A DNA stretch of 64,000 nucleotides from assembly GCA_024195265.1 (NCBI GenBank), contig JAJLRJ010000005.1, positions 18,656,536 through 18,720,535 of the forward strand, written 5' to 3'. A program made the translations under genes and the position numbers. The DNA comes from Dendrophyllia cribrosa. Taxonomy: Eukaryota > Cnidaria > Anthozoa > Scleractinia > Dendrophylliidae. The notes beneath the pieces were generated by a model that made no database searches, was not told the DNA's origin, and saw nothing but the letters and a program-made list of their open reading frames with translations. Shown here one piece after another: positions 24,901 to 33,500 of the stretch (position 1 is the first letter of the stretch; every line of letters starts with the position of its first letter).

Positions 24901-27900
24901 TACTCTAAAAAGTCGATCCAGTCATCTGCAGACAAATAGAAACTGTAATTGATAGCTTCGAATTAAAAACAGACTTTATTTTGTTGTAGTTGTCATCAAA
25001 CCTTTGCGTAATGGGGTTCTTGGGTGAATGTCAAAGTTTATTCTTCATTTTGTGTTGAAATACACCTAATTGCAATAACGTTGTCATAGAAAAATGTAAA
25101 AACGAAAAATGAAAACAAAGGCCAATAGGAATTAATTAGACATACAAAGTACATTCTCGCCGGATTTTAATAATTCTCAAAGCATGCACGAGAACTATGT
25201 TTAAGGACAGGTTTTTGCACTTTTCCTTTTTCGTAGTGCAGCTGTGCGCATGTAACAGTTATTCTCAGAGAATAACATCAACCGGGCAGCAACATATTTT
25301 CAACATGGACAGTTACCATATGATTTCAACCTTTTCCTAGGTAAATTTTAAATAACAATAGCTGCTGCATGCTTAATTTAAATTAACAATAGCCACTGCA
25401 CGCTTAATCGTGCCGCGTGTCGCTGTGATGATTAAGCTATTTCATTCCTATTTGGCTTTTTTCATTTTTCATTTTTCTATGACAACGTTATTGCAATAAG
25501 GTGTATATCTGTCCTTTGTGATTTGTGTCCATTTGTTCAGGTCTGAGTGGCCTAACGGGTTGGATCACATTAGAAAGTGTTCAGTTTTTGTGCGGGCCTA
25601 AGCCGCATAAACAATGTTAAAAAAGCATATTACAAGGCAGTGCAAACTACATTGCAAAATCTTGTCATCTTATGAGAGTAATCGGGAAGTTAAATTGGAT
25701 GAATGAATGTCCTACCGGTATTTTTATTGATAGAATAATTGTGATTTTCAGCTTGGTGTTTCACCGGTTATCCCTGTGTCTCCACCACGATCCTTACCTT
25801 CTTCAAGCAACCTACACGTCCCTTCAAAACAAGATGTAAGTTGAACTGTATACCATAATATCCTTGGTAGAATGACAATTCATTTTTTGACCCGGGATGT
25901 TTTGTATCTTTGTACGACGCTGAGCTCAAAGTCCCCAAGATAAAAATCATTCATAGCTGGTTGATATGTCTGGTGCCTTGCCTCTAGCGTGGGTTCCATG
26001 GATCCACAGCAAATTGACATTGATGTAAATAAATCATAAAAGGACAGATGCGTAAAAAACTTGGCTAAGTTACATAAACATTTAAAACCCGAATTCTTTG
26101 CCTTGAATGCCTGTTGAATGTTATTCTCCAAGCAAACAATAATTAACCTTCACACTATTCTTCGCCAAGCTCAGCAAGAATCTTGATATTAACAATTAAG
26201 ACTTACTATTAATATTCCCTATGTTTGATTCTAGGGTGCTTTAGCTGATTCATCTTTCCCGGTCAATCATGGAGAACCTTGTCAAATGATGCGCCAAGAT
26301 GGCTCAGACCTCAGATCCCACACAGATGATATGTCTCATCACCCAAAAGGACTCCAGGAGGATGATCGTATTGGTTTCAGGTCACATGCACGTATTGGCA
26401 TTACATTGGACACAGATGGAGTTGCAGAGACGCCAGTTTGTTCCACGTCTCTTCTGTTTTCTCAGTTAAGGTGTGTAGATAGCTTGTTATTTTTGCAACT
26501 ATCTGCATTTCTGGACTCTGACACTTTATGTGGTATGTTGTGGTGAGATCTGACGAGAGCTGTTTCAGTAGCCTGTTGATACTGATAAAGTATAGTGGGG
26601 TGGGGTGGGGGTGATCACAGTCATGTTGAGAATGAAAATAAGTAAAGCGTCTCTTCCAATCGCTGTCTGTCCTCTTCGGATCTCATGTTACCCATAAACC
26701 TAATCAATAACTCAATCAATCAGTGAAACAATCAGCCATCCATTTTACCAATCAAACAAACAAACAATTAATCGTTGTTTACTGGCTTTAAATTTTGTTG
26801 TTGTTTGTTTATTGGCTTGAAATATATTTTTTTGGAATGTTGGTTGTATAGCGATGCTTCGTGTTATACCAACCAGATGTTAATTGGCTATTAAAACAAA
26901 CCTCTTTTGTTCTACGATTGGCAAATCTGAATAACAAAGGTCAATGATTGTAAAACATAAACGTCGATGTGTTCTCAAGTTAATAAAGGGGTTAGTTTAA
27001 GAAACTGCGGTGATGTGTCGGTGGGGGAGTACAGCACGTGGAATCGCTCTGACGAAGGGCTTGTGCTTGAAACGTCAGCTTTTGAATCTCTTTTTCAGTG
27101 GTGGTCAATTTACCTTATCAACTCCTCAAGTTAGACATTGTACAGGGAGTGTCATCTCTGTGGCATCTTCCACGGTACAGATATTATGGAAGTGGTCATA
27201 ACAAGTACGCTCGACGAGGACCCACCTTGTGTAGGGGTAGGGGGTTATGCAAGATACCACCTACCTGATGAATGTAATGGACTAAATTTCTTGGCTTAAA
27301 AATTGGAGATGAGACTTTAATATTCTGTGTGCATGAAGCTTGCATTGCTAGTAAAACGGCACAGGAAGATTTAAATCTTCCTCTCAGTTTCTACTCCTGA
27401 TAGAATGGGGGCTATGCCAACAAGACACCATCTTTTTAGGTGGGGGAGAGGGGGTACATAAAGAGACCACCAGTCTTTTTGTGAAATGGTGGGTCCTGTC
27501 CGAGTACAATAGTTTTGAACATTTCCCTTATATATATTTGCAGATATTATAGAAGGCAGCACGTACGTTCTTTCATTAACGTGGCATATAAATTTCCATT
27601 GTGTTATAATCTCTGTCTGTGAGCTGACCATGTTAGTACCATGTTTGAAGACCAAGCTTTCCTGTTGCCAAACATTCTCTCTTTCAGGCATAACATGAAG
27701 GAACTGGATACTCTTCAACAAAATTTAAACCTCAAGTTGAGATCAGGTAATGCGTGGAATGATGCTGTTCTAGGAGACTCGTCTGTTGACAATCCACCGA
27801 GTTCTTCCTTTCCAGACAGAGGTGTCATAGCAACGTCTTCAAAGACTTTGGAAACATTGAGAGCGAAAAACACAGGTGCTCAAGGTCCTGATTTGGGTAG

Positions 27901-29179
27901 TAGGTTGTCAAGAACTGAATTTGGAGAAACGGATTTCAGGCACGAGGTGGTTTCTCTAGATGGTAAAAAAATCAGTGTTCCTGACGATGGGCAATTACTA
28001 TCTTCTCCGCATCATGCTCGTGACTTAGAAAGTCATGATCAAATTGTTGAAAGAACAAGTGTTGCCAAGAAAGATGAAGAAATGGAGGCAACTAATGGCA
28101 AAGACATTTTCGCTTTTGATAAAGGTGAAGTAGAACATTTACAGAAAAATGCAGAAGTGGGCAGCTTCCTCGGCTTGCAGGGAAACATGTCTTCAAAAGG
28201 GGCAACTAATGCCAGAGATATTTTTCCTTTTGATAAAGAAGAACAAAAATACTTACAGCCTAATACAGAAGTTGACAGTTTCTTCAGTTTGGGGACAAAC
28301 AGGTCTTCAGCTGAAGATCGTCGGCCATCTGTTGATAGTGAGCTCAGTGTCAGTGACATCTCTGAAGATCTTTCTGTTAGTGGATATGTCCAGGACAACT
28401 CAAGAACTGCACGGTTTACTGATATTAAAGACAGTTGGCTCAGCAGCGAAGAGGAAGAAGGAACCACAGAAAATGTGGACCAGTCTGATAAACCTGGTTC
28501 GTCAAGTTTTCCTTCTGCGTTTAACTATGCAGAAATTGGTGCACTGGACAATGCTACAGAGTCACAGTTTCGTTGTCGTGAAATAGATATTCATTCTAGT
28601 GATCATGATGATGGTGGCAGTGATGATGGTAATGGTGACAAAGTGAAGGTTTTAGATAATGCTGTAGCAGGGAGTAAAGCTCATGAAGAAAACTCTTTGG
28701 AAGGCATCAGTGATAAGGTCAATGCAGGTTCTGAAAAGGAGGCTGGCTTAGTCAATGATGAATCAGATGGTAAAGTCAAAAGCTTTCAAACTGATCAAGA
28801 TAATGAATATAACTCGTATGCGTCTTATAACAAAACCCAATCAAGAGAACTGCCAAGACAAGCTCCATTATCGGGTTTTCATGATAGCTTTCAACTGACA
28901 AGCACTGCTTTACCAAATTTCTTTATGCCAACAGAACAACTAGCAGAGTCTATGAGGGCACTTAGATTGGGTACCTCGCTTCACAAAGCCAATAGTTCGT
29001 ATTCCAAACTATTGGCTCGTTCCAATCATTTGAAAAGTGACCCACAGACAAAAGGAAAATTAAGTGAGAGATTTGCTAAACGGGAACCAGTTTACAAGGC
29101 GAGAAGAGATGAGCGACCTCCAATTTCCAATGCAGAGGCAGATCGAATAGCTAGAATTTTCAATTCTGGGAGTGTATAG
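945..29179 (+). CDS. C2CD3: C2CD3, C2 domain-containing protein 3 (5'-partial, 29 exons)
   Basis: Centriolar protein with several C2 domains, needed for centriole elongation, distal appendages and ciliogenesis. I placed 29 exons with GT/AG borders and matching phases: 945-1212, 1748-1849, 2070-2217, 3125-3314, 3603-3718, 3909-3956, 5080-5198, 5945-6130, 6435-6875, 7121-7225, 7884-7970, 8467-8571, 9288-9373, 9918-9973, 10408-10551, 11854-12095, 12201-12476, 12883-13145, 13793-13926, 18749-19112, 19405-19675, 19830-19935, 21417-21658, 21884-22025, 23889-23937, 24721-24893, 25752-25835, 26235-26470, 27688-29179. They sum to about 2090 codons; vertebrate C2CD3 has about 2350 residues, so the N-terminus lies upstream of the window. 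Identity rests on remembered family blocks ([33 protein letters not shown]) and the C-terminal ADRIARIF. Exon 1 opens inside a codon, so it is internal. One exon has a frameshift (separate entry). Confidence 0.9.
2360..2650 (+). repeat. Dispersed repeat, copy 1 (pair with 22800-23065)
   Basis: Blocks such as GAAGCGTAATGAA, CACAGATGGTCACAAAT and CTGCAGACCTAAAATGGA match, with substitutions and indels, GAAGCTTAATGAA, GGCAGATGGTGACAAAT and CTGCGGACTTCAAATGGA in the same order at 22800-23000. Both copies are intronic in C2CD3 and in the same orientation. They are diverged copies of an unclassified interspersed repeat. Confidence 0.5.
2806..2900. mobile_element. Short palindromic foldback element
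   Basis: Two perfect 21-nt inverted arms (2823-2843 and 2863-2883) flank a 19-nt centre rich in TCG/CGA. The pairing extends outward imperfectly through AAAAAACTCGTAGCA and TGCTGCTCGTTTTTT. The sequence can form a long hairpin. No coding content is visible; it is most likely a minimal MITE-like or foldback repeat in C2CD3 intron 3. Confidence 0.55.
4137..4420. repeat. 23-bp satellite array A
   Basis: A tandem array in C2CD3 intron 6. The regular part (about 4225-4390) repeats with a 23-bp period, core GATACGTACAATACAATACG. The left part is a degenerate mixture of shorter CAATA and ACGTA units. ORFs across it on both strands are Tyr/Ile-rich by-products of a period not divisible by three. The unit length and part of the sequence (GATAC.TACA.TAC) match the large array at 30590-35585. 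Confidence 0.85.
4430..4912. repeat. Interspersed repeat, uninterrupted copy
   Basis: The part 4640-4912 aligns with two separated segments elsewhere: 30415-30550 (left half, e.g. AAGGTTGTCATTTT and GTTTAAAGTTTAATATATTG) and 43573-43750 (right half, e.g. AAGTTCTAAGCGTTTAAAAA and AGCTCATCATTTTGAGAAAA). It is therefore the uninterrupted relative of the site into which the 13-kb LINE complex inserted. It has no coding content; the family is not recognised. Confidence 0.8.
5080..7225 (+). CDS. C2CD3: C2CD3 exons 7-10 (C2 domain region)
   Basis: Exons 5080-5198, 5945-6130, 6435-6875 and 7121-7225. Exon 7 encodes [20 protein letters not shown], the beta-strand pattern typical of the middle of a C2 domain. 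Exon 8 is Ser/His-rich after [15 protein letters not shown]. Exon 9, 147 codons, begins with a strand (VKVELMTDG), has a basic Pro-rich linker, then the strand-rich block [15 protein letters not shown]...YLVCRMFW. Exon 10 continues with [13 protein letters not shown]. All joints are in phase 0 from exon 7 onward. Confidence 0.85.
5283..5490 (-). mobile_element. MITE-like element, copy 1 (inverted partner at 10873-11093)
   Basis: The element runs from GCTCCCAGAGTCAATTATGG to CTTGGGAGTGAAAAGGTTAA and is the reverse complement of the copy at 10873-11093. Shared blocks include the equivalents of GGTCACACCATAGGATTTCG and TAGAACTACACTACATGTCTCC. The ends are inverted repeats of the type TTAACCC(C/T)TT(A/C)ACTCCCA. 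About 210 bp, non-coding, in C2CD3 intron 7. Confidence 0.75.
6945..7072 (-). repeat. tRNA-derived SINE-like fragment
   Basis: On the minus strand TAGCTCAGTGGCTA (6983-6996) matches a tRNA A box and GGATCGATTCC (6949-6959) a B box at tRNA-like spacing. A second B-box-like GGTTCAATTCC lies on the plus strand at 7062-7072. There is no full cloverleaf and no obvious anticodon stem, so this is a tRNA-derived SINE or tRNA pseudogene piece, not a functional tRNA. In C2CD3 intron 9. Confidence 0.5.
7884..10551 (+). CDS. C2CD3: C2CD3 exons 11-15
   Basis: Exons 7884-7970, 8467-8571, 9288-9373, 9918-9973 and 10408-10551. Exon 11 encodes [19 protein letters not shown], one of the most recognisable C2CD3 blocks, and exon 12 continues with YPVVAVDEW. 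Exon 14 has only 56 nt and was placed because it alone joins the phase-2 end of exon 13 to the phase-1 start of exon 15. Exon 15 opens a new C2 domain ([14 protein letters not shown]) and contains [16 protein letters not shown], again family-typical. Confidence 0.83.
8611..8990. repeat. 47-bp minisatellite, about 8 copies
   Basis: The unit reads TGTTAACACCTTGCCTCAGT followed by TCAGATGTTGGCATCATTGG and GCAGTGA. The spacing between the first two CAGATGTTGG copies (8631 and 8678) is 47 bp. Units differ by a few substitutions (TTGTCTC/TTGCCTC, GGCATAA/GGCATCA). It lies just after exon 12 of C2CD3, in the intron. Confidence 0.9.
10030..10218. mobile_element. pogo/Tigger-like MITE
   Basis: About 185 bp with inverted ends: TTAGAACCCCGATTTAAC on the left and GGGGTTCCACTGTA on the right. 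The outer CAGTGGAACCCC form resembles the termini of pogo/Tigger-type Tc1-mariner elements, which insert at TA. Internal TTCGTTATA motifs recur. Non-coding, in C2CD3 intron 14. Family assignment is from memory of termini only. Confidence 0.5.
10873..11093 (+). mobile_element. MITE-like element, copy 2
   Basis: Bounded by TTAACCCCTTAACTCCCAAG and CTCTGGGAGTGAAAGGGTTAA, imperfect terminal inverted repeats of about 18 bp. The body matches 5283-5490 in inverse orientation. Non-autonomous and non-coding, in C2CD3 intron 15. The two opposed copies could pair when the gene is transcribed. Confidence 0.75.
11337..11807 (+). mobile_element. Non-autonomous element with TTAA borders, copy 1
   Basis: About 465 bp, nearly identical to 22047-22516. 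It begins TTAAGTATTGTTCCACATA and ends GGATCATTACTTAA, giving imperfect 12-15-bp inverted ends inside TTAA, which suggests piggyBac-type TTAA targeting. No ORF of note. In C2CD3 intron 15, just upstream of exon 16. Confidence 0.65.
11854..13926 (+). CDS. C2CD3: C2CD3 exons 16-19 (two C2 domains)
   Basis: Exons 11854-12095, 12201-12476, 12883-13145 and 13793-13926, all phase-compatible. Exon 16 finishes the C2 domain begun in exon 15 and ends in [14 protein letters not shown]. Exon 17 starts [15 protein letters not shown] and its tail ([12 protein letters not shown]) opens the next C2 domain. Exon 18 holds the rest of that domain ([18 protein letters not shown]) and exon 19 ends it with [19 protein letters not shown]. 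These are the best conserved parts of the gene in this window. Confidence 0.92.
13985..15303. mobile_element. 1.3-kb TTAA-flanked element with about 215-bp terminal inverted repeats
   Basis: The left end TTAA-GGTGACTCGACCC (13985) and the right end GGGTCGAGTCACC-TTAA (15303) are followed inward by about 215 bp of inverted repeat with few mismatches, ending near GCTGTTACC (14200) and GGTAACAGC (15087). TTAA flanks plus GG..CC ends fit a piggyBac-like, non-autonomous foldback element. Inside is a second perfect 17-bp inverted repeat, TTTCTTGGTGTTGCGGA at 14668-14684 and its complement at 14775-14791. The open reading frame at 14661-14939 overlaps this palindrome and shows no transposase motif. 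It sits in C2CD3 intron 19. Confidence 0.85.
15690..18560. repeat. 32-bp pyrimidine-rich minisatellite with higher-order structure
   Basis: About 2.9 kb, roughly 90 units with a 32-bp period around CCTAGACTTCCCTCCCATCT plus CCTGCATCCTTT. The + strand is almost all C/T apart from the TAGA(C) and GCA(T) positions. Larger blocks recur at 971 bp (e.g. 15931 to 16902, and 16279 to 17250) and 541 bp (17250 to 17791), so the array grew by segmental duplication. The recurring minus-strand ORFs here are repeat artefacts. It fills most of C2CD3 intron 19 after the TTAA element. Confidence 0.92.
18749..19112 (+). CDS. C2CD3: C2CD3 exon 20, with a 1-nt frameshift
   Basis: The exon must be entered in phase 1, giving GVKGWYP and then a stop near 18782. 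From about 18770 the next frame reads on without stops through [14 protein letters not shown] and [17 protein letters not shown] to the donor at 19112, and that frame gives the right phase for exon 21. The switch falls in the CCCCC run at 18765-18769: four Cs would restore the frame. Either the assembly has one extra C, or this allele carries a real frameshift. The exon opens the next C2 domain of C2CD3. Confidence 0.85.
19405..26470 (+). CDS. C2CD3: C2CD3 exons 21-28 (C-terminal C2 domains)
   Basis: Exons 19405-19675, 19830-19935, 21417-21658, 21884-22025, 23889-23937, 24721-24893, 25752-25835 and 26235-26470. Exons 21-22 complete a C2 domain ([38 protein letters not shown]). Exon 23 has a Ser/Asp linker, then opens another C2 domain with [15 protein letters not shown]. 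Exon 24 has [10 protein letters not shown] and exon 26 its last strands ([35 protein letters not shown]). Exons 27-28 are a Pro/Ser-rich linker. All eight joints are phase-compatible. Confidence 0.88.
20346..20670. repeat. 41-bp minisatellite with an 82-bp dimer pattern
   Basis: About 8 copies of GAGGAGGAGTACATTTGTTA followed by ATCGGGATTCATGGTACATTT. Successive units alternate ATGGTACAT and ATAGTACAT, so the higher-order unit is 82 bp. The last unit has ACGTTTG in place of ACATTTG. In C2CD3 intron 22. Confidence 0.9.
20958..21170. mobile_element. Small inverted-repeat element with an expanded C tract
   Basis: Left end AAATCTCGGTTATAAGCCCC and right end GGTTTATAACCGGAATTTT are imperfect inverted repeats. 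A run of about 21 Cs (20983-21003) follows the left terminus directly. Total about 210 bp, non-coding, in C2CD3 intron 22. The C run is probably a slippage expansion of the C-rich terminus. Confidence 0.55.
22047..22516 (+). mobile_element. Non-autonomous element with TTAA borders, copy 2
   Basis: Same family and orientation as 11337-11807, starting TTTAGTATTGCTCCACATAA and ending GGATCATTACTTAA. The few differences (a longer A run, single substitutions) suggest fairly recent amplification. In C2CD3 intron 24, 20 bp after the exon 24 donor. Confidence 0.65.
22800..23065 (+). repeat. Dispersed repeat, copy 2
   Basis: Diverged second copy of the repeat at 2360-2650, recognised by GAAGCTTAATGAA, GCAGATGGTGACAAAT and CTGCGGACTTCAAATGGA in the same order. 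Non-coding, in C2CD3 intron 24. Confidence 0.45.
23184..23266 (+). repeat. tRNA-Trp-derived pseudogene or SINE head
   Basis: The sequence starts TGACCTCGTGGCGCAACG, matching the 5' half of metazoan tRNA-Trp as I remember it (acceptor stem, D-arm with A box). It has GCGTTCAAATCC as a B box at about tRNA distance. The anticodon arm is not conserved (no CCA anticodon loop in place) and the acceptor stem is mispaired, so it is not a working tRNA. A T/C-rich tail follows, as in many SINEs. In C2CD3 intron 24. Confidence 0.6.
24440..24455. repeat. G16 homopolymer
   Basis: Sixteen consecutive Gs after TAGGGGATT in C2CD3 intron 25. A (GGATT)n-like run, GGATTGGATTGGATTGG, lies upstream at about 24286-24303. 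One of several long G or C tracts in the window. Confidence 0.9.
25061..25505. mobile_element. 445-bp MITE with about 60-bp terminal inverted repeats
   Basis: Left end TACACCTAATTGCAATAACG and right end CGTTATTGCAATAAGGTGTA, extending inward through the AAAAATG-rich stretch and GGCCAATAGG / CCTATTTGGC. The outermost TA pairs would fit TA-targeted (Tc1-mariner-like) insertion. No coding content. In C2CD3 intron 26. Confidence 0.75.
26999..27180 (+). mobile_element. Fragment resembling a Penelope-like element terminal region
   Basis: Contains CTGACGAAGGGCTTGTGCTT then GAAACGTCAGC. CTGACG and CGTCAG pair, enclosing GGGC/GCTT, and the block is followed by GGTGGTCAATTTACCTTATC. I recall this block as widely repeated in cnidarian and other invertebrate genomes next to Penelope-like retroelements; that assignment is from memory and no coding domain is present. 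In C2CD3 intron 28. Confidence 0.35.
27688..29179 (+). CDS. C2CD3: C2CD3 terminal exon 29
   Basis: A long last exon of about 496 codons after the acceptor at 27686-27687, entered in phase 2. It starts [18 protein letters not shown], a probable helix, then runs through a long acidic Ser/Asp/Glu-rich region of low complexity. Two copies of a degenerate motif ([20 protein letters not shown] and [20 protein letters not shown]) lie about 40 residues apart. The last 70 residues are basic and end in [17 protein letters not shown]; the ADRIARIF block is the conserved C2CD3 C-terminus. Stop TAG is at 29177-29179. Confidence 0.92.
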
Positions 29180-29268
29180 CAAGTCAAGCAAGAAAAGTCA
29201 ACTCCCGCTCGCCTTTCAGATACCTTGCTATCGAAAGTAGCTCCAACTAAACTTAATATTTACATTTT

Positions 29269-29294
29269 ATTAAAGAAAATATACATATATTAAA
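29269..29294 (+). terminator. C2CD3 polyadenylation signals
   Basis: Two ATTAAA hexamers, at 29269-29274 and 29289-29294, lie 90-115 nt after the C2CD3 stop codon in an AT-rich stretch. ATTAAA is the commonest variant of the animal AATAAA signal. A T/G-rich downstream element (GTGGTTGTTGTTG then a T run) follows at 29311-29339, which fits a cleavage site near 29310. Confidence 0.6.
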
Positions 29295-29309
29295 GGCAGT
29301 GAACCTTGG

Positions 29310-30414
29310 CGGTGGTTGTTGTTGTTGTTTTTTTTTTTGTGTTCCAATATGTCAACATTCACCTTAGAGTAACTTCACAATACCCCTGAAACAAAATTAA
29401 AGGGACAGTACGCAGCTCTTACAAGGTCTTCTTTGATTTGCTGAGAAAACAATAGAACAAACATTACAATGGACCTTAACCCTGAAAATAATAGAGCTGC
29501 GTGATACCCAGGTCCAATGAAATTAGAGGTTGAAAAGAGCTGCGTGGTATCTGAAATTAAACAGGCACTTTTTATAGACAAAGGAAACAATGGATTGAGC
29601 GTCTAATATATATTTGTCTAATTTTTATTTCACGGGTTATACAGTTTCACTGTACTTGTCACGATAAATACCATACAAGAACTCGTGAGTTTAAGTTTCC
29701 CGTGGATGTAATGTCCTTAATTCGTGTAACCTCTGTACTGGATTGTTTTCTAAGGTTTCTAGGTTTTCCAAATGGCTGCGGCTGGAGAAGGCAGATCACG
29801 TGACTAAAATCCCTAACTACATGTATATTTGAGATTAATTCAAAATGTTAGTTAACATTTTAAACTGTAGTTTAGTTGACATTCTCTATTTTTTTCCCAA
29901 CATTAGAATTGAGTTTTGTAGCCTGTTTCAGGCGTTAAGATTGTAGGGGTGGGGAACAGCTAAAAACCAGCGCGCGAACGAGCTTCTCTCGCCCTCTCGT
30001 CTCTCTCATATTGCACGCCTCCCATGTCTCATATTTTCACTGCGAAGTATTTATAAGTTTTACAATGTGTTATTTTTTGTGTGATTGAAATTTCGAACAG
30101 CAATCCCCGTTTGCTTGTCATCTATTTTAAAACTTTCATGTTAAGGTCCATCCAGCATGGTGAACAATGGAAAATCAAATCAGAGGATCTCTCGCGGCTT
30201 CGCCGCTCGTTTTAAGGCTCCGCCGGTAGCCCGACTTCTCGCGAAAGCGCCTCTGATACCCGGGGTATTGCAGGATTGGCTATAACGATTTACCAAAAAA
30301 TGGGAGGGGAACTAGATCTGCCATTGGAAATGAAGAAGTGTATATCTTCTCGCCCAATCCCCTCTCGTCGGTGCCCACACCGTCACGGGGTAAGGAGAGA
30401 AAGCGGCTGACACT
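29310..30414. other. Intergenic, no gene seen
   Basis: AT-rich spacer between the C2CD3 3' end and the disrupted repeat. It contains a short CG-rich palindromic patch at about 30188-30255 (CTCTCGCGGCTTCGCCGCTC, then CTTCTCGCGAAAGCG), similar in style to the CTCGGCTTCGCCTCGAG centre of the foldback at 2844-2862. No ORF with recognisable content. Confidence 0.5.
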
Positions 30415-30550
30415 TAGACTTTAACCGCGGTCAAACGAGAGAAATTTGCAAAAGTTAAGCAAAGTACTTAAAAGTTAAGGTTGTCATTTTCACTGTTTAA
30501 AGTTTAATATATTGCCAATACACTCAATTTACCAAACGATTTGAATGTTT
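30415..30550. repeat. Left half of the repeat split by the LINE complex (with target-site copy)
   Basis: Matches 4640-4750 (GTTGTCATTTT, GTTTAAAGTTTAATATATTG). The homology stops at GATTTGAATGTTT (30538-30550), which recurs at 43573-43585 where homology to the rest of the repeat resumes. These are the two 13-bp target-site duplications of the minus-strand LINE. Confidence 0.85.
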
Positions 30551-30589
30551 TATTTGTTTTTTTGTTTTTTAATAAAGTTTTATTATTAC

Positions 30590-33500
30590 ATATACTACTT
30601 ACAATACGATACTTACACTACTTACAATACGATACTTACACTACTTACAATACGATACTTACACTACTTACAATACGATACTTACACTACTTACAATATG
30701 ATACTTACACTACTTACAATACGATACTTACACTACTTACAATACGATACTTACACTACTTACAATATGATACTTACACTACTTACAATACGATATTTAC
30801 ACTACTTACAATATGATACTTACACTACTTACAATACGATACTTACACTACTTACAATATGATATTTACACTACTTACAATATGATATTTACACTACTTA
30901 CAATATGATATTTACACTACTTACAATATGATACTTACACTACTTACAATACGATACTTACACTACTTACAATACGATACTTACACTACTTACAATATGA
31001 TACTTACACTACTTACAATACGATATTTACACTACTTACAATACGATACTTACACTACTTACAATATGATATTTACACTACTTACAATACGATACTTACA
31101 CTACTTACAATATGATATTTACACTACTTACAATACGATACTTACACTACTTACAATATGATATTTACACTACTTACAATACGATACTTACACTACTTAC
31201 AATATGATATTTACACTACTTACAATACGATACTTACACTACTTACAATATGATATTTACACTACTTACAATACGATACTTACACTACTTACAATATGAT
31301 ATTTACACTACTTACAATACGATACTTACACTACTTACAATATGATATTTACACTACTTACAATACGATACTTACACTACTTACAATACGATACTTACAC
31401 TACTTACAATACGATACTTACACTACTTACAATACGATACTTACACTACTTACAATATGATACTTACACTACTTACAATACGATACTTACACTACTTACA
31501 ATACGATACTTACACTACTTACAATATGATACTTACACTACTTACAATACGATATTTACACTACTTACAATATGATACTTACACTACTTACAATACGATA
31601 CTTACACTACTTACAATATGATATTTACACTACTTACAATATGATATTTACACTACTTACAATATGATATTTACACTACTTACAATATGATACTTACACT
31701 ACTTACAATACGATACTTACACTACTTACAATACGATACTTACACTACTTACAATACGATACTTACACTACTTACAATATGATATTTACACTACTTACAA
31801 TACGATACTTACACTACTTACAATATGATATTTACACTACTTACAATACGATACTTACACTACTTACAATATGATATTTACACTACTTACAATACGATAC
31901 TTACACTACTTACAATATGATATTTACACTACTTACAATACGATACTTACACTACTTACAATATGATATTTACACTACTTACAATACGATACTTACACTA
32001 CTTACAATATGATATTTACACTACTTACAATACGATACTTACACTACTTACAATATGATATTTACACTACTTACAATACGATATTTACACTACTTACAAT
32101 ATGATATTTACACTACTTACAATACGATACTTACACTACTTACAATATGATATTTACACTACTTACAATACGATACTTACACTACTTACAATATGATATT
32201 TACACTACTTACAATACGATACTTACACTACTTACAATACGATACTTACACTACTTACAATATGATACTTACACTACTTACAATATGATATTTACACTAC
32301 TTACAATATGATATTTACACTACTTACAATATGATATTTACACTACTTACAATACGATACTTACACTACTTACAATATGATATTTACACTACTTACAATA
32401 TGATATTTACACTACTTACAATATGATACTTACACTACTTACAATATGATATTTACACTACTTACAATACGATACTTACACTACTTACAATACGATACTT
32501 ACACTACTTACAATACGATACTTACACTACTTACAATATGATATTTACACTACTTACAATATGATACTTACACTACTTACAATATGATACTTACACTACT
32601 TACAATATGATACTTACACTACTTACAATATGATATTTACACTACTTACAATATGATACTTACACTACTTACAATACGATACTTACACTACTTACAATAC
32701 GATACTTACACTACTTACAATATGATATTTACACTACTTACAATATGATACTTACACTACTTACAATATGATACTTACACTACTTACAATACGATACTTA
32801 CACTACTTACAATATGATACTTACACTACTTACAATATGATATTTACACTACTTACAATATGATATTTACACTACTTACAATATGATACTTACACTACTT
32901 ACAATATGATATTTACACTACTTACAATATGATATTTACACTACTTACAATATGATATTTACACTACTTACAATATGATATTTACACTACTTACAATATG
33001 ATACTTACACTACTTACAATATGATATTTACACTACTTACAATATGATATTTACACTACTTACAATATGATACTTACACTACTTACAATATGATATTTAC
33101 ACTACTTACAATATGATATTTACACTACTTACAATATGATATTTACACTACTTACAATATGATATTTACACTACTTACAATATGATACTTACACTACTTA
33201 CAATATGATATTTACACTACTTACAATATGATATTTACACTACTTACAATATGATACTTACACTACTTACAATATGATATTTACACTACTTACAATATGA
33301 TATTTACACTACTTACAATATGATATTTACACTACTTACAATATGATACTTACACTACTTTAAAATACGATATTTACACTACTTACAATATGATATTTAC
33401 ACTACTTACAATATGATACTTGCGCTACTTACAATATGATATTTACACTACTTACAATATGATATTTACACTACTTACAATATGATACTTACACTACTTA

